Source: CAYFTL01 sp964346145 (GTDB lineage Bacteria; Bacillota; Clostridia; Christensenellales; Aristaeellaceae). From it: DNA of 23,575 nt. The position numbers and the translations under genes are program-made. The DNA lies in NCBI GenBank assembly GCA_964346145.1, contig CAYFTL010000031.1, positions 1 to 23,575 on the forward strand, given 5' to 3'. Under the pieces are notes generated by a model. The model ran no database searches and was not told where the DNA came from. It was given only the letters and a program-made list of their open reading frames with translations. Shown here one piece after another: positions 8,187 through 15,414 of the stretch. Position 1 is the stretch's first letter. Each line of letters starts with the position of its first letter.

Positions 8187-8225
8187 CGCACTTTTTTCGC
8201 TCTACACAACCGAAAGGAGGCTTTC

Positions 8226-9017
8226 ATGCAAACGATCAAACTGTCCTCCCTGCCTGCCGTTTCCAAAACGCTGCTGATCCCTCTGGCTGCAAGAGCTAAG
8301 GAAACCGGCGCACCCTCCCCCGCTATAAGAGATGACCGATCGGTAGAAATATTGGCCCAGATCAATACCGAGGGTACCATTATAGACGGCGGCAACATGA
8401 GCACCCACGGTATCTTAGCGCGTACAAAAACCATCGACGAATCCGTGGGCAAATTGCTGCAACAACATCCGGACAGCATCGTCATTAATCTAGGTGCCGG
8501 GCTTGACACCCGGTTTGATCGGTTGGACAACGGCAAGCTCCACTGGTACGATCTGGACCTGCCCGAAGTTATCCAACTGCGCCAACGCTTTTTTGCACCA
8601 AACGACCGCGTGCACTCCATCGCCAAATCTGTGATGGATTTTTCCTGGATAAGCGACATCCCTGTCGCGCTAGGGCAAAGCGTGATCATCATCTTAGAAG
8701 GCCTGCTCATGTATTTCCCCCGGCAGGATGTAGCTCAGATCCTTAACCAGATTTCCGCTCAGTTTGCCGGCGCCCACATATTTTTTGATGTCGTCCACTC
8801 GTTCTTTGAAGGCAAAGGGATAAGCAATACCTTTTTGTGGGGATTGGACAACGCAAAAGATATTGAGCAATTGGCCAAAAAACTTCGGCTGGTAGAATCG
8901 TGGAGCACTGGAAATTTGCTGAAAAAACGCCAATCTTTCGCTTTTCGCTTTTTCAACTTTTTGCCACTGACGCGCAAGCGCAGCCAGATTCTGCACGTTC
9001 AGTGTGCCACCACTTAA
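8226..9017 (+). CDS. LCM/TcmP-type class I O-methyltransferase
   Basis: A 263-residue member of the leucine carboxyl methyltransferase (PPM1/TcmP-like) family. Signatures are NLGAGLDTRFDRLD, the SAM-binding glycine-rich loop with its family Asp-Thr-Arg, then WYDLDLPEVIQLRQRFF at the adenosine-binding acidic position, and EGLLMYFP. In eukaryotes the family methylates the phosphatase PP2A C-terminus; bacterial members modify small molecules or unknown targets. ATG at 8226 has AAAGGAGG about 7 bases upstream. It follows the ferredoxin-type aldo/keto reductase by 39 bases and ends at the bidirectional terminator 9038-9083, so the two form a two-gene unit. It is unrelated in motif to the methyltransferase near hslO. 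Confidence 0.9.
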   Translation: MQTIKLSSLPAVSKTLLIPLAARAKETGAPSPAIRDDRSVEILAQINTEGTIIDGGNMSTHGILARTKTIDESVGKLLQQHPDSIVINLGAGLDTRFDRLDNGKLHWYDLDLPEVIQLRQRFFAPNDRVHSIAKSVMDFSWISDIPVALGQSVIIILEGLLMYFPRQDVAQILNQISAQFAGAHIFFDVVHSFFEGKGISNTFLWGLDNAKDIEQLAKKLRLVESWSTGNLLKKRQSFAFRFFNFLPLTRKRSQILHVQCATT

Positions 9018-9037
9018 AGCCATCTCATTCTTATCGG

Positions 9038-9083
9038 AAAACACCCCTTTCCAAAGCGTGTTGCGCTCAGAAAGGGGTGTTTT
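9038..9083. terminator. bidirectional intrinsic terminator
   Basis: A 14-bp perfect stem (AAAACACCCCTTTC with its complement), with an inner AGCG/CGCT stem inside the 18-base loop. The A-run and T-run at the two ends allow it to work on both strands. It lies between the convergent LCM methyltransferase gene and the fumarase beta gene. Confidence 0.85.
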
Positions 9084-9086
9084 GAT

Positions 9087-9641
9087 TTATTCAGTTCTGG
9101 CAAATTGCTTTGGCCCCAGCTTATACAAATCGTTGCCTTGGGCATCTATCGCCACAATCAGCGGAAAATCTTCTACCACGAGCTCTCGAATGGCTTCGGT
9201 GCCCAAATCCTCAAAGGCCACTACTTTGGCCGACTGCACACGTTGGGCAATCAACGCCCCGGCGCCTCCGGTTGCCGCCAAATACACCGCACCCGCTTGT
9301 TTCATAACCTCTATGACTTCGCCCGATCGCTGCCCTTTTCCAATCATGACCGCTAGGCCTTTGCGCAACAACCGAGGCGTATAGCTGTCCATGCGTCCGC
9401 TGGTAGTGGGGCCTGCCGAGCCGATCGGCCGTCCTGGAGGTGCCGGACAAGGCCCTGCGTAATAAATGGCTGCACCCGCCAAATCAACGGGCAGCTGCCG
9501 ATCTTGATCCAGCAATTCCATTATGCGCTTGTGGGCCGCATCCCGGGCTGTATAAACAACGCCCGATAACAACACCTTATCCCCTGCCCGCAAGTTGGCA
9601 ATTTCGGCCTTGTCCACCGGCGTATGAATCCGCTTTATCAA
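9087..9641 (-). CDS. class I fumarate hydratase, beta (C-terminal) subunit
   Basis: A 184-residue protein matching the C-terminal swivelling domain of iron-sulfur fumarases and L(+)-tartrate dehydratases (TtdB/FumB beta subunit). Key segments are AGDKVLLSGVVYTARDAAHKR near the N-terminus, IYYAGPCPAPPGRPIGSAGP (residues 59-78), TSGRMDSYTP and the GGAGAL segment near residue 125. The alpha subunit, which binds the 4Fe-4S cluster, is needed for hydration of fumarate to malate, and no alpha gene is present in this window although the two are normally adjacent. Instead the gene's ATG overlaps the stop of a tandem MazG-like gene by 4 bases. The start is fixed by that overlap. It could be tartrate dehydratase rather than fumarase; sequence alone does not decide. 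Confidence 0.9.
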   Translation of the reverse strand: MIKRIHTPVDKAEIANLRAGDKVLLSGVVYTARDAAHKRIMELLDQDRQLPVDLAGAAIYYAGPCPAPPGRPIGSAGPTTSGRMDSYTPRLLRKGLAVMIGKGQRSGEVIEVMKQAGAVYLAATGGAGALIAQRVQSAKVVAFEDLGTEAIRELVVEDFPLIVAIDAQGNDLYKLGPKQFARTE

Positions 9642-10429
9642 TGCCCCATCCCTTCCTTTGCCTGCTCCAAAATCTTATTGGCACCCTTTTTGTAATCCCG
9701 CTTCAAGTTGTAATCTGCTTTGGCCGTGTAGACCTCGGCAAACTCCGCCGCAGCAATCCTGTAACACAATAGCACATTCATCAAATACATGCACACGTCC
9801 CCCATCTCTTCGATAAAGTGGTGGCGGATCTCAGTCCGGTTCATGATTTCATCCTCGCCCCGTTTTTTTATGACATCAATCACCTCGCCAATTTCGCTGA
9901 TCGCGCCCAGCAGCTGGGGCCCATAATTTTGGGGAATGCGCTCGCGCCATACATCCTTATGGCGCTCGTAAAGCTGCTGTTGAAGCTTTAGCATTTGAGA
10001 TATGGCTAAATCGCTAAAATCCTCGATTAACCCTACAGACGCAGCATCATCTTCCTCCTGCTTCCGTTGTTGGATTCTACCGCCTTTAGAGGATGAGCCA
10101 TAATCAAAAGTGCGGCTCATGTTGTGTATGCATTTTTGTATGTATACGCCGGAAAATTCCGGACTTTCTATCGAAAAACATAGCATTACATCGCAAAGAT
10201 ACATGAATACATCACAAATTTCTTCGATAAAATGGCGGCGAATCTCCAGATTGTTCAAAATCGCATCGCTACCCCGCTTTTTGATTACATCGTATACTTC
10301 TCCAAGTTCGCCAACACCCCACAGCAATAGCACCTTACCTTGATCCGGCGTGCGCGGACTCCATTTGCCCCGGTATTTTTCATAAAGCCGGCGTTGAAAA
10401 TCCAGCATTTCAGCTATCGTAATATCCAT
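9638..10429 (-). CDS. tandem MazG-like nucleotide pyrophosphohydrolase
   Basis: A 263-residue protein made of two homologous all-alpha halves joined by a charged linker (residues 112-135). Each half has the MazG-type metal motif: Glu41-x2-Glu44 with Glu70-x2-Asp73 in the first, and Glu179-x2-Glu182 with Glu208-x2-Asp211 in the second. The segments VYDVIKKRGSDAILN and VIDVIKKRGEDEIMN make the internal duplication obvious. Family members hydrolyse (d)NTPs to monophosphates; the duplication is normally supplied by dimerisation, so this may be a single-chain pseudodimer. I place the start at ATG 10427-10429, 11 bases after AAAGGGG; ATG at 10453 would add eight residues without a ribosome binding site. 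Its stop overlaps the start of the fumarase beta gene, so the two are translationally coupled. Confidence 0.85.
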   Translation of the reverse strand: MDITIAEMLDFQRRLYEKYRGKWSPRTPDQGKVLLLWGVGELGEVYDVIKKRGSDAILNNLEIRRHFIEEICDVFMYLCDVMLCFSIESPEFSGVYIQKCIHNMSRTFDYGSSSKGGRIQQRKQEEDDAASVGLIEDFSDLAISQMLKLQQQLYERHKDVWRERIPQNYGPQLLGAISEIGEVIDVIKKRGEDEIMNRTEIRHHFIEEMGDVCMYLMNVLLCYRIAAAEFAEVYTAKADYNLKRDYKKGANKILEQAKEGMGH

Positions 10430-10587
10430 CGTAAGTTCTTCCCCTTTGTTCATATCTCAGCAAGCAAGACACGCTCCGGGACCGGTCGCCACGGAGTCCA
10501 CTCGCTCTAACGCGCCCCCGAACAATCGACCACATTCCCCTGCACCCTACCTGCGTATAGCCTATTTTTGCGCTTTCTTTAATTAAT
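10430..10587 (-). other. long leader before the MazG-like gene, no gene seen
   Basis: About 150 bases between the predicted start of transcription and ATG 10429. It is GC-rich with short CTCCG/CGGAG complementarity around 10483-10498, but I recognise no riboswitch, terminator or credible coding region in it. Together with the T-box on the other strand it accounts for the roughly 500-base gap between the MazG-like gene and leuS. Confidence 0.4.
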
Positions 10588-10617
10588 ATTATACCCCCCT
10601 CAAACCTGCGTGCGCAA
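10588..10617 (-). promoter_or_regulatory. promoter for MazG-like/fumarase beta pair
   Basis: On the minus strand: TTGCGC (-35), 18-base spacer with a G-run, perfect TATAAT (-10). It is divergent from the leuS promoter 14 bases away. Confidence 0.5.
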
Positions 10618-10630
10618 GGTGTCAAAATCC

Positions 10631-10659
10631 TTGACAGCGTGCCCAAACAGGGGTATACT
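10631..10659 (+). promoter_or_regulatory. strong sigma-A promoter of leuS
   Basis: Perfect TTGACA (-35), 17-base spacer, TATACT (-10, five of six). Transcription should start near 10666, just ahead of the T-box Stem I. Confidence 0.85.
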
Positions 10660-10666
10660 ATTTTCA

Positions 10667-10905
10667 TATGTTGACTATGACGGGGAGTATTAAGCGCCTG
10701 TTGGCGGCACAGAGAATCGGCGGTTGCTGAAAAGCCGATGCGCCAAAACGCCCAACTCGCCCCCGAGTTACCCGCCTAATCCGCGGGCGGCCGCCGCCGT
10801 TACCGGCCTTGAGTGGGGTTGTGGAAACTTCCATCGCCCAACAAGAGTGGTACCACGAAAGGCAACGCCTTGCGTCTCTTTTACAATAGAGACGCAGGGT
10901 TTTTT
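10667..10905 (+). promoter_or_regulatory. T-box leader (leucine-specific) controlling leuS
   Basis: The leader has the T-box landmarks in order. AGTA of the specifier loop is at 10686-10689, above a GGGG/CCCC helix (10682-10685 with 10760-10763). The distal Stem I TTGGCG/CGCCAA helix, the AGAGA motif at 10711-10715 and an ATCGGC/GCCGAT helix capped by a GGTTGCTG-like loop follow. The opposite side of the specifier loop carries CTC at 10756-10758, a leucine codon. The antiterminator T-box AAGAGTGGTACCACG is at 10843-10857; its TGGT matches the ACCA end expected of tRNA-Leu. AAGAG can pair with CTCTT (10876-10880), which competes with the terminator 10868-10899. Uncharged tRNA-Leu should therefore stabilise readthrough into leuS when leucine is scarce. 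Confidence 0.93.
10868..10905 (+). terminator. T-box regulated intrinsic terminator
   Basis: An 11-bp stem (CCTTGCGTCTC with GAGACGCAGGG, one G-T pair), a 10-base loop, then six T's from 10900. Its left arm overlaps the 3' part of the antiterminator, giving the mutually exclusive switch. Confidence 0.88.
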
Positions 10906-10928
10906 ATTTTCATAAAGGAGTGTTGATC

Positions 10929-13349
10929 ATGAAAGAATTTCCCGCTTACAATCCGGAAATCTTAGAAACCAAATGGCAAAAATATTGGCTAGACAGCGGC
11001 ATACTTAACGCCAAAAATGATCCAAGCATGCCTAAGTTCTATCCGTTGGTGGAGTTTCCCTATCCCTCTGCAGAAGGCCTGCACGTCGGCCATCCCCGCC
11101 CTTACACCGCCATGGACATACTGGCCCGCAAACGGCGTATGGACGGCTACGATGTGCTGTTCCCCATGGGCTGGGATGCTTTTGGATTGCCCACCGAAAA
11201 CTTTGCCATCAAAAATAATATCCACCCGGCCATCATCACCGAGCGCAATATTAATAACTTCCGGCGCCAGCTGCAACGCTTGGGCTTTTCCTTCGACTAT
11301 TCCCGGGAGATAAGTACCACCGATCCCGCTTATTACAAATGGACCCAGTGGATCTTTTTGCAGCTGTTTAAGCACAACCTGGCCTACAAAGCTGAAATGC
11401 CGGTCAACTGGTGCTCCAGCTGCCGGGTAGGCCTGGCCAACGAAGAAGTCGTCGCCGGGGTGTGCGAGCGTTGTGGCGGCGAGGTAGTGCGCCGGGTTAA
11501 GAGCCAGTGGATGCTGCGCATCACCGAATACGCCGAGAAGCTGCTGAACGGCCTGAACGATGTCGACTTCATCGAAACCGTTAAAACCCAGCAACGCAAC
11601 TGGATAGGCCGCTCGGAAGGTGCCGAAGTGATCTTCCGCTTGGACGCAAACGACCACGAGCTGCAAGTTTTTACCACCCGCCCCGATACGCTGTTCGGCG
11701 CCACCTACATGGTTATCTCTCCCGAGCATCCGGTAATTAAATCTCTGAAAGATAAAATTACCAATTACGATCAAATTTTAGAATACCAAGAAATTTCGGC
11801 CCGCAAAAGCGACTTTGAACGCACCGAAATCAACAAAGACAAAACCGGCGTGCCTATCGAAGGCGTAATGGCCATCAATCCGGTCACCGGCAACAAAATT
11901 CCGGTATGGGTATCCGATTATGTATTGATGGGCTATGGCACCGGTGCCATCATGGCGGTGCCCGGCCACGATCAACGCGACTGGGAATTCGCCAAAAAAT
12001 TCGGCCTGAACATCGTGGAAGTGGTGGCCGGCGGCAACGTTGCCGAGGCTGCCTTCACCGATATCGAGCAGGGCACCATGGTAAATTCCGGCTTTTTGAA
12101 TGGACTGAGCGTAACCGATGCCCAAAAACACATCACCCAGTGGCTGGAAGAAAAAGGCTTGGCCCATAAGAAGGTCAACTACAAGCTGAGGGACTGGGTG
12201 TTTTCCCGCCAGCGCTACTGGGGAGAATCCATCCCGGTGGGGCACTGTGATTGCTGCGGTTGGGTGCCGATCCCTGAAGAGCAGCTGCCTGTAGTGCTGC
12301 CCGAAGTCGACAACTTTATGCCTGGTGAAAACGGCGAGTCGCCACTGGCCAACGCCACCGACTGGGTAAATACCACTTGCCCCAAATGCGGCGGTCCGGC
12401 TCAACGGGAAACCGATACCATGCCCCAATGGGCAGGCTCCAGCTGGTACTATCTGCGCTACCTGGATCCCCACAACGACAGCGCGCTGGCCTCCCCTGAA
12501 GCCATGGAGCGCTGGATGCCGGTGGACTGGTACAACGGCGGAATGGAACACACCACGCTACACCTGCTATATTCTCGATTCTGGCACAAGTTTCTGTACG
12601 ATATCGGCATAGTGCCTACTCCCGAACCCTACGCCAAACGCACTGCCCATGGCATGATTTTGGGCAACAACGGTGAAAAAATGTCTAAATCCCGCGGCAA
12701 CGTAATCAACCCCGATGATGTGGTTGCCGAAATTGGCGCCGATGCCTTCCGGGTGTACGAAATGTTTATGGGCGCCTTCGATCAAGCGATCCCCTGGTCC
12801 ACCGACGGTGCCCACGGTTGCCGGCGCTTCTTGGACCGGGTTTGGCGGCTGAGCGATCTGCTCACCGACGAGGAGGGCATCACTCAGGATATGCAATTCG
12901 AAGTGCATTCCTGCATCAAGAAGGTTACCGAAGACTATGAGCGCATGAAGTTCAATACTGCCATTGCCGCGATGATGTCGCTGGTGAACGCCCTGACCAC
13001 CAAAGGACGCGTAAGCCGCGGTGAACTGCGGATATTGCTGCAGCTGCTGAATCCGGCGGCTCCCCACATTACGGAAGAGCTGAACCAGCTCCATGCACTG
13101 GGCGACGAGCTTGCCTATTCCCCCTGGCCCGAATTTGATCCGGCGGCCTTGGTCAAGGACCAAGTGGAAATCGCCATCCAGCTAAACGGCAAGGTGCGTG
13201 GACGCATGATGGTTCCGTCCAGCCTGGCTCCGGAAGAGGCCGAAAACTATTTCACCCAAAGCGCTCAAGTTCAACAATTGCTAAACGGCAAAACTGTGCG
13301 CAAGCTGATCTACATCCCCGGTCGGTTGGCCAATATCGTAGTCGGCTAA
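10929..13349 (+). CDS. leuS: leucyl-tRNA synthetase
   Basis: An 806-residue class Ia synthetase of normal bacterial length. It charges tRNA-Leu with leucine in the cytosol. The HIGH motif is HVGH at residues 52-55 (EGLHVGHPRPYTAMD) and KMSKS is at 584-588. The CP1 editing domain shows TTRPDTLFGATYMV and the GTGAIMAVPGHDQRD segment. Zinc-ribbon cysteines occur as CSSC/CERC after residue 155 and again as CPKC. The anticodon-binding domain and the C-terminal VEIAIQLNGKVRG motif are complete. ATG at 10929 follows AAAGGAG by 8 bases; an in-frame GTG at 10920 lies inside that site and is unlikely. Expression is controlled by the leucine T-box leader, and the gene ends at the terminator 13376-13414. 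Confidence 0.98.
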   Translation: MKEFPAYNPEILETKWQKYWLDSGILNAKNDPSMPKFYPLVEFPYPSAEGLHVGHPRPYTAMDILARKRRMDGYDVLFPMGWDAFGLPTENFAIKNNIHPAIITERNINNFRRQLQRLGFSFDYSREISTTDPAYYKWTQWIFLQLFKHNLAYKAEMPVNWCSSCRVGLANEEVVAGVCERCGGEVVRRVKSQWMLRITEYAEKLLNGLNDVDFIETVKTQQRNWIGRSEGAEVIFRLDANDHELQVFTTRPDTLFGATYMVISPEHPVIKSLKDKITNYDQILEYQEISARKSDFERTEINKDKTGVPIEGVMAINPVTGNKIPVWVSDYVLMGYGTGAIMAVPGHDQRDWEFAKKFGLNIVEVVAGGNVAEAAFTDIEQGTMVNSGFLNGLSVTDAQKHITQWLEEKGLAHKKVNYKLRDWVFSRQRYWGESIPVGHCDCCGWVPIPEEQLPVVLPEVDNFMPGENGESPLANATDWVNTTCPKCGGPAQRETDTMPQWAGSSWYYLRYLDPHNDSALASPEAMERWMPVDWYNGGMEHTTLHLLYSRFWHKFLYDIGIVPTPEPYAKRTAHGMILGNNGEKMSKSRGNVINPDDVVAEIGADAFRVYEMFMGAFDQAIPWSTDGAHGCRRFLDRVWRLSDLLTDEEGITQDMQFEVHSCIKKVTEDYERMKFNTAIAAMMSLVNALTTKGRVSRGELRILLQLLNPAAPHITEELNQLHALGDELAYSPWPEFDPAALVKDQVEIAIQLNGKVRGRMMVPSSLAPEEAENYFTQSAQVQQLLNGKTVRKLIYIPGRLANIVVG

Positions 13350-13375
13350 CCCCTCAAAAACAAGTTCTACATACT

Positions 13376-13414
13376 AAAATGGGCACGCCTTTTATCTTAA
13401 GGCGTGTCCATTTT
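13376..13414. terminator. bidirectional intrinsic terminator
   Basis: A 16-bp stem with one G-T pair and a 7-base loop, flanked by A- and T-runs. It serves leuS on the plus strand and the tadA end of the dnaE group on the minus strand. Confidence 0.88.
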
Positions 13415-13434
13415 GTTTTGTTGGTATTTTCTAT

Positions 13435-13908
13435 TTAACCCTGACTTTCCGCTTTTGTGTTTCTGCCAAAGAATTCGCCAAGCAACCGAGCACATTCGCG
13501 CTCCAACAACCCTCCATCGCAAGGCGTAAACCCTGGCAATGCAGGATCTTCGGGAATTCGATACACACTGGCGCAACAGCCTGCTTTAATATCATAGGCC
13601 CCAAACACCACCCGTTTCAGCCTAGTCTGGCTTACCGCCCCCGCACACATGGCACAAGGCTCCAGCGTTACATACAAAGTGCAGTCCGAAAGCCGCCAAT
13701 CGTTTAATCGCTCTCCCGCCTTGCGCATGGCCACAATCTCAGCATGGGCGGTCGGATCACCGGTACGCTCGCGCATATTATATCCTTGAGCGGCGACCTC
13801 ACCGCCTCGGGCCACAACCGCCCCTACCGGAATTTCTCCCGCCTCAAAGGCTCGATTCGCCTGCTCAATAGCCAACATCATCATTTTTCTATCCAACTCG
13901 TCAAACAT
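13435..13908 (-). CDS. tadA: tRNA-specific adenosine deaminase
   Basis: A 157-residue zinc deaminase that converts the wobble adenosine 34 of tRNA-Arg(ACG) to inosine. The catalytic signature is complete: His55-Ala-Glu57 (TAHAEIVAM) and Pro84-Cys85-x2-Cys88 (EPCAMCAGA). The VGAVVARGGEV strand and the C-terminal FGAYDIKAGCC segment are also typical. Length matches the family. ATG at 13906-13908 has AGGAGGGG about 12-14 bases upstream, a slightly long spacing, and no closer in-frame start exists upstream. It begins 36 bases after the stop of the TrmH-family gene and is probably the last gene of the dnaE-ydcF-trmH-tadA run, ending at the 13376-13414 terminator. Confidence 0.96.
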   Translation of the reverse strand: MFDELDRKMMMLAIEQANRAFEAGEIPVGAVVARGGEVAAQGYNMRERTGDPTAHAEIVAMRKAGERLNDWRLSDCTLYVTLEPCAMCAGAVSQTRLKRVVFGAYDIKAGCCASVYRIPEDPALPGFTPCDGGLLERECARLLGEFFGRNTKAESQG

Positions 13909-13944
13909 TGGGCAGACTTTCCCCTCCTGTTGATAGAATCGTCC

Positions 13945-14772
13945 TCAGCTTTCTTCCATGCCCCGTTGGCGGGCAACTTCATACAAACAAATCGAAGCTG
14001 CGCAGCCCACATTCAAAGAAGATGCCGAACCATAAATTGGTATCTTGACCAGCACATCACAAACCTCTTTCCAGGCTTTAGACAGGCCAAAGGTTTCGTT
14101 GCCCATCAACATGATGGTCGGTCCCGTCAAGTCCACGTTTTGCAGTGTCCCGTTTCCTCGGGCACTAGTGCCTACAATCTGCGGGCGCGGCGAAAGGCTA
14201 TGTATCCATTCAATGGCTTTCACCACCGATTCCATCGCCGCAAAGGGCCTGGCAAAACAGGTGCCTATGCTGGCGCGAATGCACAGCGGATCATAAAAAT
14301 CCGCGCTATGTCCTGTCGTAAGAATCCCCGCCGCACCGAAAGCATCGGCCAATCGAATTACCGTGCCCAAATTGCCCGGCCCCTGTGGACGGTCAAATAT
14401 CACATACAACGGCTCCCCTTCTGCTTTGTGCATCGCCATGCGTTCCAGCCCATCCTCGCGCATACGCACCAGCCCCACCAGTTCACAAGGCTGATCCCGT
14501 TCGCTGATTTCTGCATACAGCTTAGGATCCATAGCGTATGTGCGATAGACTTTGGCTTTTTTCAGCATGTCCTCAGCCCAGCCCGACAGCCTTTTGCCCG
14601 CCGCAAAGCCGATCGCCTCAAATTCCCAGCCGTGTAAAATCGCCTGCTCAAACGGGTGTACCCCTTCCACAAAAGCCAGCTTCTGTCTGTGACGCTTTTC
14701 TCTGTTCCGCTTCAGCGTTTCAAACCTTTGAAACATTGCGTTGCGCACAGTAATCGACAAGTGTTCCGGCAT
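13945..14772 (-). CDS. TrmH/SpoU-family RNA 2'-O-methyltransferase
   Basis: A 275-residue SPOUT-class RNA methyltransferase. The three family motifs are present: NLGTVIRLADAFGA (motif 1), LMGNETFGLS (motif 2) and IPIYGSASSLNVGCAASICL (motif 3, the knot that binds SAM). The N-terminal 100 residues contain the substrate-binding KLAFVEGVHPFEQAI-type segment of rRNA methyltransferases. The target nucleotide is not identifiable from sequence. I use ATG at 14770-14772, because GGGAGG lies six bases upstream and the start falls two bases past the YdcF stop; a reading frame open up to 14916 would overlap the YdcF gene and has no ribosome binding site. It sits between ydcF and tadA in a probable operon. 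Confidence 0.93.
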   Translation of the reverse strand: MPEHLSITVRNAMFQRFETLKRNREKRHRQKLAFVEGVHPFEQAILHGWEFEAIGFAAGKRLSGWAEDMLKKAKVYRTYAMDPKLYAEISERDQPCELVGLVRMREDGLERMAMHKAEGEPLYVIFDRPQGPGNLGTVIRLADAFGAAGILTTGHSADFYDPLCIRASIGTCFARPFAAMESVVKAIEWIHSLSPRPQIVGTSARGNGTLQNVDLTGPTIMLMGNETFGLSKAWKEVCDVLVKIPIYGSASSLNVGCAASICLYEVARQRGMEES

Positions 14773-14774
14773 TT

Positions 14775-15389
14775 TTATCCTCCCGTATGTTTCAATCGCA
14801 AATGGTAATGTATCCAGCTTAGGCTTTCTCGGAAAATCGATTGCACAAATCCCAACGTACGTTGGGTATACGCTCCAGCGCCGGTGGCCGGTATGCCGAT
14901 GGTATCGCACATCCATAACGCACGAGTAACGTGATAATCGGAGGTCACTACAATCGCCTTTTCAAATCCCCGCTGCTCCATGATTTTTTTCGCATTCTGC
15001 AGGTTCTGCATGGTGTTGTAAGATTGGTCCTCTTCCACTATCGCGCTATCCGGCACGCCCGTTTCTTTTAATTTCCTCGCCATAACGCTGGCTTCGGTAG
15101 CCGGTTCATCACTGCCCTGAGTCCCACATACGATGATATGATCGGCAAGCCCTTCCTCGTACAAGGCCCGTGCCTTTTCGATTCGTGCGGCAAGCTGGGG
15201 CGCTGGCTCGCCGGTCTTATAGACCAACGCGCCCAGCACGATGATTGCATCCGCCGGTTCAGGCTGCCATTGCTGACTGGCCGCCTTATATACTCTCCAT
15301 ACCATAAATCCCTCAATCGCCACAAGCAACAGCAGCAGCATTCCAATCCAGCGCAACCATCTCCTGGGCTTTCGCTTAAGCTTTTTCAC
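14775..15389 (-). CDS. YdcF/SanA-like DUF218 membrane protein
   Basis: The protein is about 204 residues long. A basic N-terminus (KKLKRKPRRWLRW) precedes one hydrophobic helix (IGMLLLLLVAIEGFMVW), giving a membrane anchor with the DUF218 domain probably outside the cell. The domain shows ADAIIVLGALVYKTGEPAPQ, then IIVCGTQGSDEP, the ESxNTxxNx-like QSYNTMQNLQNAKKIM and VVTSDYHVTRAL segments characteristic of the family. Family members are linked to envelope maintenance and vancomycin sensitivity, with unsettled biochemistry. I prefer GTG at 15387-15389, because GGGAGG lies five bases upstream; ATG at 15446 is the longer alternative and would overlap dnaE by 32 bases. It is cotranscribed with dnaE upstream and the TrmH-family gene downstream. 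Confidence 0.87.
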   Translation of the reverse strand: MKKLKRKPRRWLRWIGMLLLLLVAIEGFMVWRVYKAASQQWQPEPADAIIVLGALVYKTGEPAPQLAARIEKARALYEEGLADHIIVCGTQGSDEPATEASVMARKLKETGVPDSAIVEEDQSYNTMQNLQNAKKIMEQRGFEKAIVVTSDYHVTRALWMCDTIGIPATGAGAYTQRTLGFVQSIFRESLSWIHYHLRLKHTGG

Positions 15390-15414
15390 TTCATCCTCCC
15401 ATACCGCTACACCG

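Noticed and set aside
10410..10667. 85-codon minus-strand open frame between MazG-like gene and leuS
   Set aside because: It overlaps both the MazG-like start and the leuS promoter, has no ribosome binding site and its Arg/Gly-rich sequence looks non-coding.
10989..11774. Long minus-strand open frames inside leuS (also 11778-12551 and 12567-13163)
   Set aside because: These are antisense shadows of the high-GC third positions of leuS, with no ribosome binding site or family resemblance.
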